This document shows positions 33,093-43,945 of a stretch of DNA of 64,000 nt, one piece after another. The translations under genes and the position numbers were made by a program. Source of the DNA: Allodiplogaster sudhausi (lineage: Eukaryota; Nematoda; Chromadorea; Rhabditida; Diplogasteridae); contig CALZFC010000256.1 in assembly GCA_945643635.1 (NCBI GenBank), forward strand, positions 1,486,001-1,550,000. The letters are read 5' to 3'. The notes beneath the pieces are model-generated. The model worked only from the letters and a program-made list of their open reading frames with translations, made no database searches and had not been told where the DNA came from. Numbering within the stretch: the stretch's first letter is position 1; each line of letters starts with the position of its first letter.

Positions 33093-33516
33093 TATCTGAA
33101 GGAAGCTGCAACCACGAAGGGAGACGCTGCGCCGCTCATGCAGGTTTCTTCATCCTTTCTCCACTTCCTTTTCGCGACCTCGTGGAAAAGCGTATTTGGA
33201 AATGCGTTCACCGAATTCTTCCGTTTTCAGAGCCAGCTGCTCATTCTTTCGCTGACTTCCGTCTCCCCTCGCGCAGAGAACATCATCTTTGAGGCCGCGG
33301 CCGCTCGCTCTGTCGACCTCGTAGCTCAACAACTTCCAGGTGCCAAAAATATTAAAACAAAATATATGAACTATTTTGGAAAATTTATTATTTATCTATT
33401 TTAAGGTCCTCCCCTTCCGCATCTTCGCCGCTCTCCTCGGTCGCTGTGACCTGAAAGTGAAGGCCGAGCTGGAGGTCGTGGACGTCGTCCTTCTCTGGCT
33501 GGCTGGTCGGGCTTGA
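33093..33516 (+). CDS. BTB/BACK (Kelch-like) protein fragment
   Basis: Three exons keep phase: 33093-33143 (YLKEAATTKGDAAPLMQ), 33231-33320 (SQLLILSLTSV..NIIFEAAAARSVDL) and 33406-33516 (VLPFRIFAALLGRCDLKVKA, ELEVVDVVLLWLAG, TGA, or a donor before it). The last exon has the layout of a BACK domain, found between the BTB and Kelch parts of cullin-3 adaptors: LL.R.DL.V.AE.EV...V..WL. Further GC-rich stretches at 33573-33690 and 33839-33970 (SVSRALHSDHGVRLCDHSRP) may continue the gene. No BTB domain is found upstream, so the 5' part is unresolved. Confidence 0.45.
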
Positions 33517-34099
33517 TTCCCTAGCCTAATTGCATGAAGACAAGATACCGTACCCTTTCCTTTTCGCTTCAGGACATCTGCGTTCTTCGTACATGGCGGC
33601 CGCCTTCTCCTCATCCGCACCCATCTCCTGCATCCTGCTGAGAAGGCATTCATCTTCAATCGGGCGCGTGCTCTCAAATTTAGCAACGAGGCGAGTGAAA
33701 AATAAAAGAAGCATTTTAGAACTACAGCGTCATTTATATCAAACAGGTTTTCCGATTCGTAAAATTTTTCAGCTTTCCTTAGTGTGTAAATAAATTTAAA
33801 AATCATTCAATTATTGATAAAAAATTTTCCCTTCCAGAATATTTCGTCGGTGTCGCGCGCTTTGCACAGCGACCACGGCGTACGCCTCTGCGACCACTCG
33901 CGCCCCCTCGCGCGCTGCCACAAGAATCCCAGCCTTCCGCTTCCCTCGCCGCCGCCACCATGCCACTGTCAGGGGCGAACTCAATAATGGCAGAATATGA
34001 ATATATGGAAAAGGAAACACTCCTTTGTTTGGAGCAATATTTAATAATGATTATGACATAAAAAAGGGAAACAAAATAGAAAAGAGTCGTGAATTTTCA

Positions 34100-34450
34100 G
34101 GTCGTTCCCTCGCAATGAGATCTTCTTTGGGGGAGCAAGCGGCAAAGGATAAATTCTCCGAGAAGAAGTATTTAATTTATTATTAAAGAATGTATCCGGC
34201 GAATAATTCTACAGTAGCGCTAGAGAACCAGTTTGAATGCGCGCGCTAAAAAAGTTGCCTGTGTGAGAGCATGCGAAAAAGGAGGGAGGTTCTGACCTAC
34301 CGTAGCCAATTCTCTTTTTAAGTGGTTTACACTTGTAAACGCGCATTCTCAATTTGCAGATGGAGAAAACACTCGGGACGGATCGTCAAAGCGTTCCGCT
34401 GCAGATGAGCGGGTACATGACAACGTTGAGTTTAAACGGCAAGATATAAA
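34100..34450 (+). other. possible small exon
   Basis: A TTTGCAG acceptor at 34354-34360 is followed by MEKTLGTDRQSVPLQMSGYM in frame with a later stop. It may belong with the K/S/G-rich exons downstream. The rest is non-coding. Confidence 0.25.
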
Positions 34451-34461
34451 ACAACTTTGCA

Positions 34462-34872
34462 GAGCACGAAGGATAAGTCGGGCAAATCCACTAGTCCGAA
34501 AGAAAGTCGAACAAGTCCGCCAAGTTCGGCAAGTCGAAGATGGCAGACAAGTCCTGGAAGTCTACTAAATCCGGCTAACACAAGCTCGGGCAGTCGGCAA
34601 AGTCTGGCAAGAGCAAGGCCAAGGAGGATGCAAAGAGAAAAAGGTTACGACAGTTTTGACAATATTAATAGTTTTTAAGAAAGTAACAAAATTTATTATA
34701 TGTAAATTAACTTTGCAGAGCGAAAAGTCGGGCAAGTCCGGAGGAAAGTCGATCAAGACCCTCGTCAAATCCGGCAGGGTCAGCAAGTCAAAGATGGAGG
34801 ACAAGTCCGGGAAGATCGGGAAGTCGTCTAAGTCTGCCAAGAACAATGAAAAGAAGACGGAAAGTCTATAGA
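34462..34872 (+). CDS. Duplicated Lys/Ser/Gly-rich exons (low complexity C-terminus)
   Basis: Two exons, each preceded by AACTTTGCAG, encode KSGKS-type repeats. The second (34719-34872) is clean: SEKSGKSGGKSIKTLVKSGR, VSKSKMEDKSGKIGKSSKSA, ending TAG. The first (34462-34645) is a diverged copy in which the KSGKS frame is broken by shifts and an internal stop, so it is probably dead or alternatively framed. Basic low-complexity tails of this kind bind nucleic acid or acidic proteins; the function is unknown. It may be the 3' end of the BTB/BACK gene. Confidence 0.4.
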
Positions 34873-34889
34873 GAAACTACAGCTTGGAA

Positions 34890-35140
34890 ATTCTAATATT
34901 TCAGGATTATTTGAAAGCCCATAACAGGAATATTCTAAATTTGCATGTTTCATTAGAAATAGCCAAAAGTGGAATATTCTAATTATTTTGCTTCATTAGA
35001 AATGGCCAAGATTGGAATATTCACATTTTTTTTGCATTATTTGAAAAGGACATAACTGGGATATTCTAAATTCTGCTTCATTAGTAATGGCAAAAAGTGG
35101 AATATTCTAAATTTTTCTGCTTCATTAGAAAAAGCTTCCG
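34890..35140. repeat. GGAATATTCTAAA tandem/dispersed repeat
   Basis: About 60-bp units with TTCATTAGAAATGGCC followed by AAAAGTGGAATATTCTAAAT, four to five copies. Related units occur at 39845-40085 and 47350-47440, and a short piece at 38215-38265. Confidence 0.7.
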
Positions 35141-35281
35141 GTTAGTATATTTATTTCATGTCTATTTCTCCCTTTCTCTACTACTCTCGTACCTCTGTTT
35201 GCATCTCTTTCCCTTTCGCAATACACATAATGATGACTACGTTCAGATCCGCGATGACGTCCGCGCCGCCGCACCAAGATA

Positions 35282-35289
35282 CTATAAAA
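35282..35289 (+). promoter_or_regulatory. Possible TATA box
   Basis: ACTATAAAAGCCC followed by a GC-rich stretch (GCTCGGGATTGACCGAGAGC, itself an imperfect hairpin). No gene could be assigned downstream within the next 1.3 kb except the cystatin-like gene, which is distant. Confidence 0.25.
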
Positions 35290-35299
35290 GCCCTGCTCG

Positions 35300-36180
35300 G
35301 GATTGACCGAGAGCAGAGGCTGAGAGCCGGCAGCCGATGTCGCTAGACGCGGAAGAAGGAAAGCAAACATTGTATACAGTCATTGCAGCCTCGGGCAAAA
35401 CTCTCATTAATATAACGACTTTGACAATTTCACATTAAGAATAATGTCATTTCGTACCATCTTACACATCAATTTAATGTCCTTTCTTACTTACAAAGGA
35501 TTTCACATTAACAACGTCGCCTGTGAACCATTATTACAGTCAAGGAAACCAGATATAAACTTGAGGAGAAGGGCAGCGACCACGACTGCTCTTCCCGCAT
35601 TTCTGTTGTACTTTATTGTACTTTTACTTTCATATGTATCTGATAAAGGTTTAATTACCCAAGTTTGAGATACCGCGTCTCATTCACTAAAGCCGATCCT
35701 TGCAACCCCAACTGTCTTTTTGTGTCCCCCCTTTCGACCTCTGGCGGGCCCTTGTTATGTTCTTGTTTGTTGTGTATCTATGGTAGATAAACTTGTCCTA
35801 ACCAGTTGGTGTCGTTGAGAACCTCACTAGATTTTTACAAAAAATCCATCCAGCCAAGGTATTAGTATGGAGAGATTTATAGTTTATTTTTATTTAAAAA
35901 ATTCACACACTTAGTAGTTTGCAAGTGCTCCCCATGAGGATGCATGTTTGAATAAGTCTCTGTTTAGAACATTTTCGGTAACCAGCTTTCGCTGCCACCA
36001 TAATCTAATATGTAGATTCAAAATCCCATTTTTCCTGACCATGAGGCAAAGAATATGAAAGCCAATTAGTTTAGATGCAGTCAGCTTTTCATATCCCCAA
36101 TTAAGAAAACTAAGAAAAGGGATCAAGATATCCTGGGCGCAACTGAAATTGCAAACAAGCCTGTGAAAGGTAAAAATGAT
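35300..36180. other. no gene recognised
   Basis: Contains the string GGTTTAATTACCCAAGTTTG near 35648, shared with the Tc1-like MITE. It is otherwise AT-rich. Confidence 0.35.
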
Positions 36181-36184
36181 ACCC

Positions 36185-36288
36185 ATCGCGCTCCGACCTC
36201 CGCAGCTCAATGATGATGCCGTGACTCATCTTCTGCCGCCAGCCCTTTTGGGGCCCTGCGCCGCCCTCCTCCACCACTATCGTGCTAA
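36185..36288 (-). other. Exon-like segment, unrecognised protein
   Basis: The minus strand reads STIVVEEGGAGPQKGWRQKM then SHGIIIELRRSERDG after a TTATGTTAG acceptor. The composition is coding-like. No family is recognised and no partner exon was found. Confidence 0.3.
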
Positions 36289-36699
36289 CATAAGATAAGA
36301 CCCCAATATCGTAATCCATTCTTCTTTATCGTAACAAACGTGATTTTATTCAAAAATAAACTAGTAACCTCTTTATAAAGCTATTTACATACATTATTTT
36401 TAGACAACGCCTTCATCAATATTGCTTAAAATTTCAAATCAAAAGCAGCCGCATCGCCAGTAGAGAAGATGTGGAAAATGATGAAATGGCCATACGGAGG
36501 ACTTTTGAATATTGATATTCATTGCACTTCAGGCGTGCATCTTTTACGTGAAAACTCCATTTACCGAGTGCGCCCTCCTGCCAAGTTTCAATCAGTTCTG
36601 TCGATGTTTGTTCAGCTTGAATTATCCTTTCCTTTTAAGCCATAGCTTTTAATTAATTGTGGAATGAGAAGAGAGCTCATTCTTTTTTTTCTCAGATTA

Positions 36700-37357
36700 A
36701 TGATGACTCGTTTCACCATCCTTCTTGCTGCTGTCTCCCTGCAGACTGCCACTTCATTTCCTGCAGGACTTGCAATGGTTGACACCAATTCCCTAGAGAC
36801 CCTGGCAAGTTATTCTGCCTTCTTTTCTTAAATTAACAAATTCTGGTGGACGCATGCATAGGTGTTCCATATTTGGCTTAGCAAATAGTTGAAGGTGATT
36901 TAACACATTTTCAAGAGCATTCTTTCTTTATTTTAGAAAACGATGTGTAAACAATTTCGTTGTCAGTTCCTATTATGACTACTTAATGATAAAAGATTCT
37001 TCTAGTTGCAGAATAACGTTTGGAAAGGCGTTCTCCAGCTGAACTACGAGCAGAGAGATCAAGTTTTTGATGTCGTCAAAGTTAGCCTTGTTTTCAATTT
37101 AATGAATATGTATATACGCAGTTTTTGTACTAAACACTAAAAAGTAAATACTAAAACACTTAAAAAGCAATAAAATCAAGTACTGAAACAAGTTTTAAAA
37201 ACATTTTCTTCGCAAGGTGCTCACGGCTCGCAAGCAGAAGACTGGCAATGAATTAAAGTTCATCTACGATGTCATCCTCTTCAAGTCAATCTGCCACCAG
37301 TTGGCCTTCACTATATATTTTAAGAAAATTACCTATCCGCTGTGCTTTTTGACTTAA
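36700..37357 (+). CDS. Secreted cystatin-like protein (104 aa)
   Basis: Three exons: 36700-36804, 37012-37080 and 37217-37357, all phase 0, ATG to TAA. A signal peptide (MMTRFTILLAAVSLQTATS) is followed by SLETLNNVWKGVLQLNYEQ, then FDVVKVLTARKQKTGNELKF and YDVILFKSIC. This matches the cystatin pattern: helix, then K-V-L-x-A-x-x-Q-x-x-x-G, strand, S-x-C. The inhibitory QxVxG loop is QKTGN and no Pro-Trp loop is seen, so papain-type protease inhibition is doubtful. Intron 1 starts with GC (CTG|GCAAGT), a GC-AG intron required by the frame. A TTAA foldback transposon is inserted exactly at the stop codon; the TAA is part of the target site and would be present without the insertion too. Confidence 0.65.
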
Positions 37358-39612
37358 GAGAGCCATTCTGAGAGATTCGACCAGGGCTCTATGTAAGGCA
37401 TGTCGGGAACAAAATTATTTTTTGATTTTCTTTTCCTTCTAAAGGCTTATGAGGCATCCTAAAAATACCTCAAAAACATTTTTTCCAAAAATTATTTTCA
37501 TCAGTTTACCATGGATATGCACCGAAAAAACGAAAAAACTCAAATGATCATAACTTTGTTCGTTGTTGAGATATATTAATTTTGAACTGTTTATTCAATT
37601 CGAAATTTAAAGGCGCACAAAAATCGTGTTAATCACTTTTTAAAAATATTTCATTAAAGGCCTCATTTTGGCATTTTAATATTTCGAGTAGTGCGTTTGG
37701 GGCATAAACCCCCCCCCCCATGTTAAAAAACTGAAGACGCCACGTGAAAGAGCGTCCTTTTTAACCCCTATCGAGATGCCTTTCATTCAGAAATCCGTAC
37801 CCCTATTTTACAATATTTTGACATGAAGCGCGCAAGTAGGGTCAAAATGGCGCATTTTCGGCCGCCGAGGCACCGTGCAAGCGCATTCATCGATCCATAA
37901 CTTCGCTCAATGTTAAAATTACAAAATCGTTAGCATATCATCTAAGAGCTCTCACGGAGATCTTCAAATGTTACGTACATACTTTTATTGAAAAGTTTCA
38001 ATTTATATGGGAAATTTCGTTCTGTACAATTAGAAGGCTTAAAAATCTATTTTAAAAACATTTTCGCCTGTCGAAACATACATCATTAGAAAGAGGATGA
38101 AATTTTCTACAAGATGAACCTCTTTCAATGGAATTCCAAGCATACGATCTTTTGTTATAAGCCATAAGAGTAGGATAGCAAGGCCTTGTGGAAAAACTGT
38201 AGAAAAAAAGGATTGGAATATTCTAATTCGAATTCGGAATATTCCAATTCGAATAACCTAAAATGTGAATTCTTGGGCAAAATGACAGCAAGCTACTGGC
38301 TTTACTTTTATGATTTATAACAAAAGATCGTATGCATGGAATTCCATTGAAAGAGGTTCATCTTGTAGCAAATTTCATCCTCTTTCTTGCGATGTATGTT
38401 TCGACAGGAGCAAATGTCTTTAAAGTAGATTTATTAAGCCTTCTAATTGTACAGAACGAAATTTCCCATATAAATTGAAACTTTTCAATAAAAGTATGTA
38501 CGTAACATTTGAAGATCTCCGTGAGAGCTCTTAGATGATATGCTAACGATTTTGTAATTTTAACATTGAGCGAAGTAATGGATCGATGAATGCGCTTGCA
38601 CGGTGCCTCAGCGGCCGAAAATGCGCCATTTTGACCCTACTTGCGCGCTTCATGTCAAAATATTGTAGAATAGGGGTACGGATTTCTGAATGGAAGGCAT
38701 CTCGATAGGGGTTAAAAAGGACGCTCTTTCACGTGGCGTCTTCAGTTTTTTAACATGGGGGGTTTTTATGCCCCAAACGCACCACTCGAAATATTAAAAT
38801 GCCAAAATGAGGCCTTTAAAGAAGGGCGATCACCGAAAAATTGCAATTGTATGTTCAAACGTGCAAAGGTTTCAAACGGAAGTCCATTTAATTACTCAAA
38901 AAAGTACGGTAGGCGAGATCGCTAAAGTAGCGCTGGTTTCCAAGCGAGATGTTATTGCTCGTTTACTAATTTCATACTGTTTTGCCTAATATTCATTAGT
39001 TTTTTGTAGAATATTCACATACGAAAGGGATAAAGCATGAAACAAACAAATGTCTTAAAATATTTGTAAATTAAATCTTCCCGCGATGGGTAAGTGGCAG
39101 CAAATCTACTGTCGAGTGCTGTAACACCACGTTTTTGCACTGACACCAATCACAAATTCATTCAAAAATTGCACTTACAAGTATTTTAAACTTGAATATG
39201 GAACTTTTTTGTGCTTTTTCATTTGCCTTTTCCTTTTCCTCATGCCGGAGACTATTCGAAAATAGCTAAGATGTCTCATAAATCGGCAATGACTTTTCGG
39301 TGATCGCCCTCCTTTAATGAAATATTTTTAAAAATAGATTAACACGATTTTTGTGCGCCTTTAAATTTGGAATTGAATAAACAGTTCAAAATTAATATAT
39401 CTCAACAACGAACAAACTTATGATCATTTGAGTTTTTTCGGGTTTTCGGTGCATATCCATGGTGAAATAACAGAAAAAAATTTTTGGAACAATTTTTTGG
39501 GATCTCTATAGGGTGCTACATAAGCCATTAGAAGGAATAAAAAATCAAAAAATAATTTTGTTCCCGACATGTCTTGTATAGAGGCCTGCTCGAACCTCTC
39601 AGATTGGCTCTC
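37358..39612. mobile_element. TTA A-type foldback element, copy 2 (with nested insertion)
   Basis: Long inverted arms meet near 38190-38280. The ends read GAGAGCCATTCTGAGAG and its near complement, flanked by TTAA on both sides (37354-37357 and 39613-39616). Without the nested element the length is about 1.76 kb. There is no transposase frame. The termini and the segment GATCCATAACTTCGCTCAAT ... TCATCTAAGAGCTCTCA are related to the copy at 21201-22653, so the two are one family. Confidence 0.9.
38820..39313. mobile_element. Nested TTAA MITE in the right arm
   Basis: About 494 bp. Terminal inverted repeat AGAAGGGCGATCACCGAAAA at the left and the complement of AGGAGGGCGATCACCGAAAA at the right, one mismatch. 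Flanked by TTTAA/TTAA at 38815-38819 and 39313-39317. The matching place in the left arm (CATTAAAGGCCTC near 37658) has no insertion, showing the empty site. Confidence 0.9.
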
Positions 39613-39616
39613 TTAA

Positions 39617-40640
39617 GATGGATGATTCTGTCATATGTAGAAGATTGTTCTGCGGGAGGTTTTTACGAAAGTGAACAATTTTGTTGTCCTATTGTAGGAT
39701 TGAAATGAATGCTAGAGCAAAATTTTACATAAAACGTAGAATTTAAAAGAAGAGATTCGAATGTTATTAAATTTTAAATTATTAACAAACATTTCCCCAA
39801 CCCTTTCGAGCTTTTTTCAAAAGCTATTCTCTTCTATTTACAAAAAGTGGAATATTCTGCATCACTGGAAGTGCCCAAAATTGGAATATTCAAAAAAATT
39901 GCTTCATTAGAAATTACCAAAATTGGAATATTCAAATTCTTCTTCGTCATTAGAAATGCCCATAACTGGAATATCCCAAATTTTTCTGCCTAATAAGAAC
40001 TGGCCAAAATTGGAATATTCTAAATCATCTGCATCAGATGAATTAGAATATTCTAATTTTGGCCATTTCTGAATTAGAATATATATTTTTTTTAATCGAA
40101 CTACACTTTTCAACCTGACTCACCGCGCTCCGTTCGCTAATGAGCGGTGGTGGAGAGAGAGGAGAGAACTCTGCTTGTCAGGCCTCTCCCGTATCTGTCA
40201 CCTAACCTGAAAGAGAATGGTACATATTTTCTTATCTTACCGCTAGCCCTAAATCGTCCGGTGCTCATCGATCGACCACTTCCATGTGAAAGATCCCCGT
40301 ATGCTTTACATCAAACACAGTGACCCAATAAGCAAGAAAACATGATTTGCCTTCTTGATCCTCGGCAATGCTGTACTTTGTCTGAAATGCTGTAGTTCTC
40401 ACATAATTTTATATTAAGTTTTATTACACCGTCACAAAGTGCTTTAACAACAATGACACATTTCTTTAACCCAGTGAAAAGAAAGATTCCAAAAGGTGAA
40501 AGGAAAAGTCAATCACAGTGAGGTGGTTATGTGCGAGCGTCAATCGACATACTTATTCAGACATCGACCAGGGATGAGAGATCGATGATTTTTGAGAAAA
40601 AGGGCCCTCTCAGACCCAAAGATCAAAGGGGGCCATCGCA
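39617..40640. other. no gene; AATATTC repeats
   Basis: 39845-40085 holds about four GGAATATTC/TTCATTAGAAAT repeat units like those at 34890-35140. The rest shows no coding signal. Confidence 0.5.
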
Positions 40641-40646
40641 GACCTC

Positions 40647-42312
40647 TCAGAAATCTCCCGGGAGCCAATCCTTGTTGTACCATTCTTCGCCCTTACGGGA
40701 TGGCGTGGGCGCCATCGGCGAGAGAGTCTCGCCACCGGTCCAGGCGTCCATGGGAGGCGGCGGGGGAGGGGGGCCTCCGAAGGCGGCGGCCGGGGGCATC
40801 ATGGGCCCCATCGGGGGAGGGGGAGGCGGCGCCGCAGGGTAATCCATGTTGTCCGCATTCTCGCACGAACAACGCGGCGAGTACTTTTTCGCAATGCGAC
40901 GGTGCGCGTTGTGAAGGATAGCCTGAAAAAAATTGTTTAATTTTAATTTGAAATTAATATTCTTTTTTAAGCATCAAAAGTAAGCCAATGATATGACAGA
41001 ACCCCTCTCTTCCTCTCTCTCTCTTCCTCTCTCTCTGTCTTCCTCTCTCTCCTTCTCTCTCTGTCTCTGTCCCTCTCTCTGTCTCTCTCTTTTCTCTCTC
41101 TATCCCTCTTGCTCTTTCTTACTCTTTCTTACGCCTTACATGAACTGCGAAGGCGACATCTTTGTCAACTTTCTCGTCGGCGGCACGGATACTGCGCCAT
41201 GAGTCACGGAAGGAGAGCGAGTCGTCGGCCATGATGGAGGTGATGCGCTCGAGGTGAGACTGGAATGTAGAGAGAGAGAAAGAGTGAGATGAAAAGAGAG
41301 AAAGAGAGAGAGAGAGAGACCTTGAGAAACAAAGATAGAGAAACAGAGCGAGAGAAAGGAAAGAGAGAGAGAGAGAAAGAAGTGTGAGTTGAAAAAGAGA
41401 GACAGATAGAAAGAAAGACTTAGGAAATAAGAGAGAGAAGGAGAGATTGCCAACCTGGAGTGAGAGGATGACGGCGGTAGCGTTCTGCTTCGCTTCCGTC
41501 TTCGCGCGTGTCATGTTCTTTTCGAAATCGCGCACTTGCTTCTGAAACGAATGGAAGATTCTTTCTCTGTCTCTCTTTGTCTCTTTCCTTCTCTCTCTAT
41601 TTCTCGCTCTCTCTCTCTCTCTCTCTTTCACCTTTTTCTCGCTTTTTCTTTTTCTCTTTCTCTCTCACTCTCTCTCACTCTCTCTTTCCCTTTCTCTCTC
41701 ACTCTCTCTCTCTCTCTCTCCCACCTCCACTGTCTCTCCCTGCTTGCTTGCCCACTCGGCGATCTTCTCCCTGACTGCGGCCCTCGTTAGATTCTCATTC
41801 CTAAAGATCTGCCCGAACTCTGCGCGCGCCTCTTCCGAGACGTTGCGCAGGAAGGGCGGAGGCTGCGGGCCGGAAAATATATTAATAATTAAATTTAGTT
41901 TTAATAAACAACTTATATATCCATATTTATGTATATAAAAAATATTATGTATTTTACAAATGTATAATACTTCGTACATCATTATATACAAGTTTACAAA
42001 TTTAATTCAGTACATATAACTAAGTGCGACAATATCACCTAAAAGCGCATACTACAATGATCTGTAAATCAAGGCTTAAATTATGTCCTTCTTACGTAGG
42101 TGTTGATGTCCCATGGAGGGGGGCGGGGGCGGCGGGGGGCCCCAGTAGGGCTGGCGGCGGAAGAAGAGCCGCCGCATCATCATTGAACCGCGTCGATCGG
42201 AGCGGGGCGCGGACGCGGGCGCCGACGAATCTTCTGATGCGGCGCCTGCAGACGCCACGGCCGCGAGGATGGCCAAGAGGAAGAATGATGAGGATGATGA
42301 TGACGTCATCAT
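40647..42312 (-). CDS. SXP/RAL-2 family (DUF148) secreted protein with proline-rich ends
   Basis: Exons: 42312-42096, 41862-41725, 41541-41455, 41259-41140 and 40922-40647 (TGA). A signal peptide (FFLLAILAAVASAGA) is followed by a Pro-rich segment (YWGPPPPPPPSMG). The core matches the nematode SXP/RAL-2 family: PPPFLRNVSEEARAEFGQI, NENLTRAAVREKIAEWASKQ, then KQVRDFEKNMTRAKTEAKQN and a helical region SHLERITSIMADDSLSF. The C-terminus again is Pro/Gly/Met-rich (PAAPPPPPPMGPMMPP, AAFGGPPPPPPPMDAW). Family members are small secreted nematode proteins with helical folds, some bind calcium or lipid and some are allergens; the exact role is unknown. Exons 2-5 are all phase 0, but exon 1 ends in phase 1, so a small exon between 41863 and 42095 is missing or there is a base error. 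Confidence 0.8.
40995..41122 (+). repeat. (CT)n tract in SXP gene intron
   Basis: CT repeats on the plus strand. A GA tract at 41268-41400 and a CT tract at 41560-41722 lie on either side of the next exons, so orientation alternates between introns. Confidence 0.85.
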
Positions 42313-42429
42313 CCTTGGGGTCTTTATCGGAAAACGGTTGTCTTTCTAGCTCTGGCCCCGCTCTTTAGACGATCTCGCTCGACTCCTTCTGAGATGTTCG
42401 GATTGTCGGCTGTCTTTTATAGGGTGAAG

Positions 42430-42570
42430 CTGGCTGGGGTGTCAGGGAGAGGAAAAAGAGAGGGAGCGCGAGTGATAGAGAGAGAGGGAGAAGAGAGGGA
42501 GAGAGCGAGATAGAGGGAGGAGAGGGAGAGATAAATGAGAGAGAGAGAGATAGAGAGAGAGAGAGAAAAT
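42430..42570 (+). repeat. (GA)n tract upstream of the SXP gene
   Basis: GAGAGGG/GAGATAGA repeats, 120-260 bp upstream of the SXP ATG. A second lies at 42715-42835. Confidence 0.85.
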
Positions 42571-42599
42571 GACCGGACAATGTTCGCGATCATTGCTGT

Positions 42600-43620
42600 T
42601 CTTGTTTGCGTAACGGCTTGACCGGGCGATTCCGAAGGTCGCAAAGGTGACAGATGGAGATACCAGATGGTTAGGTGAGCGATAAACAAGGAGATGGATA
42701 AACGAGATCTGTTAGAGACAGAGGAGAAAGAGGGAGAGAGATAGAGAGAGGGAGGTAGGGAGAGAGAAAAGTGGAAGGGACAGGAAGAGTGTGAGAGAAG
42801 AGATACTGAGAAAGAGAGAGAAGAAAGAAGCAGAATAACTCGACCGCTTGCGACATCGCCCTAGGGACGGGAAAATGCTACGATTGACCTCCAGCTGACC
42901 TCTCCCCCAGATGAAGCTCTTCTTCCGCATTCTCTCCTGCGAGAATCTTCTTTAGTTGCATAGACATTTCTTTGTATATTTTTTTTTAAACGATTCTCTC
43001 GCCTTCTTTATTCATTTCCTAAATCATGTTTGTTGGGTTTTTTATCGCTCTGACCACTGCCGCCTTGTGTTTTTATGCACAATGGTTGTTGTTTCTCGGC
43101 ACGAAATTGTCGAAAAAAAATCAATGTGAGAACAATCGCTTGATCAAACAAAGTCACTATTCGAGAGAGAGAGAGAGAAAGAGAAAGCAAGAGAGAGCGA
43201 GAAAAAGAGAACGAGAGAGCGAATGTAATGTCCCTGGATAACAAAAAACGTGACATAACAGAAAGAAACAAAGGTTACAGATTTCTCTCTGCTAATCACA
43301 CAATAAATAATAGATGACGGAGAAAGAGAGAGGCTGAAAAAGAGTTAGATTTAGAAAGAGAGAGAAAAAGTGAGATAGAAAGAGAGAAAGAGAGAGAGAG
43401 AGAAGGAGAAAGAAGGAGTTAGAGAACGAGCGAGAGATGATGATGGAGGTCGCTATGAGTTGTCGCCGACACTTCAGACATCTCGTGCATTTACCCGTCC
43501 GTGGTTGGAAGTAGCCAAGCACTCAAAGGTAGATCGCCGTTTGCAGGTCGACGATTCTCTTTCTCATGCAACTTCATTACTTGTTTCTCTCTCTCTATCT
43601 CTCTCTCTCTCTCTACAGAT
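42600..43620. other. no gene recognised; GA tracts
   Basis: GA tracts at 43158-43220 and 43318-43440, then a CT tract at 43585-43615 ending in CTACAG, acceptor-like. A following open stretch (about 43618-43720) could be an exon but no family is recognised. Confidence 0.4.
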
Positions 43621-43734
43621 CATTGTCCACGAAGGCGTCTCCCACTTTTCTCAAAATTGTATGTACGCTTCATTGTGGATTCGCTTCAACCCCACGACAC
43701 GTATTTGGAAGGGAAAGACCAAAACTAAATCGTT

Positions 43735-43945
43735 GAACAGTGTCTTACTGTCCATTTCATACCCTTTCTTCAGCTTGGCGGATGACAAGGTCTCATATCT
43801 CCTTTCCTTTATTGAAGCAAGGCAACAAGTTAGAAAAAAGCGGGCTGAGAGAGGCGCAGGGAGAAAGAAAATCAAACATGTTTGAAAGTCTAATTATGTT
43901 TCTCGTCGTAAGGACTAGAGGTGGGGGTAAAGAATCTAACCATAA
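43735..43945. repeat. Dispersed repeat, copy 1 (second at 56710-56930)
   Basis: Shares an ordered series of strings with 56710-56930: CAGTGTC.TA.TGTC.ATTTCATA, CTCATAT.TC, TTTATTGAAGCAAG.CAA, AATTATGTTTCTC and GGACTAGAGG.GGGG.AAAGAATCT. Copies are diverged, with no terminal repeats visible. Confidence 0.6.
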
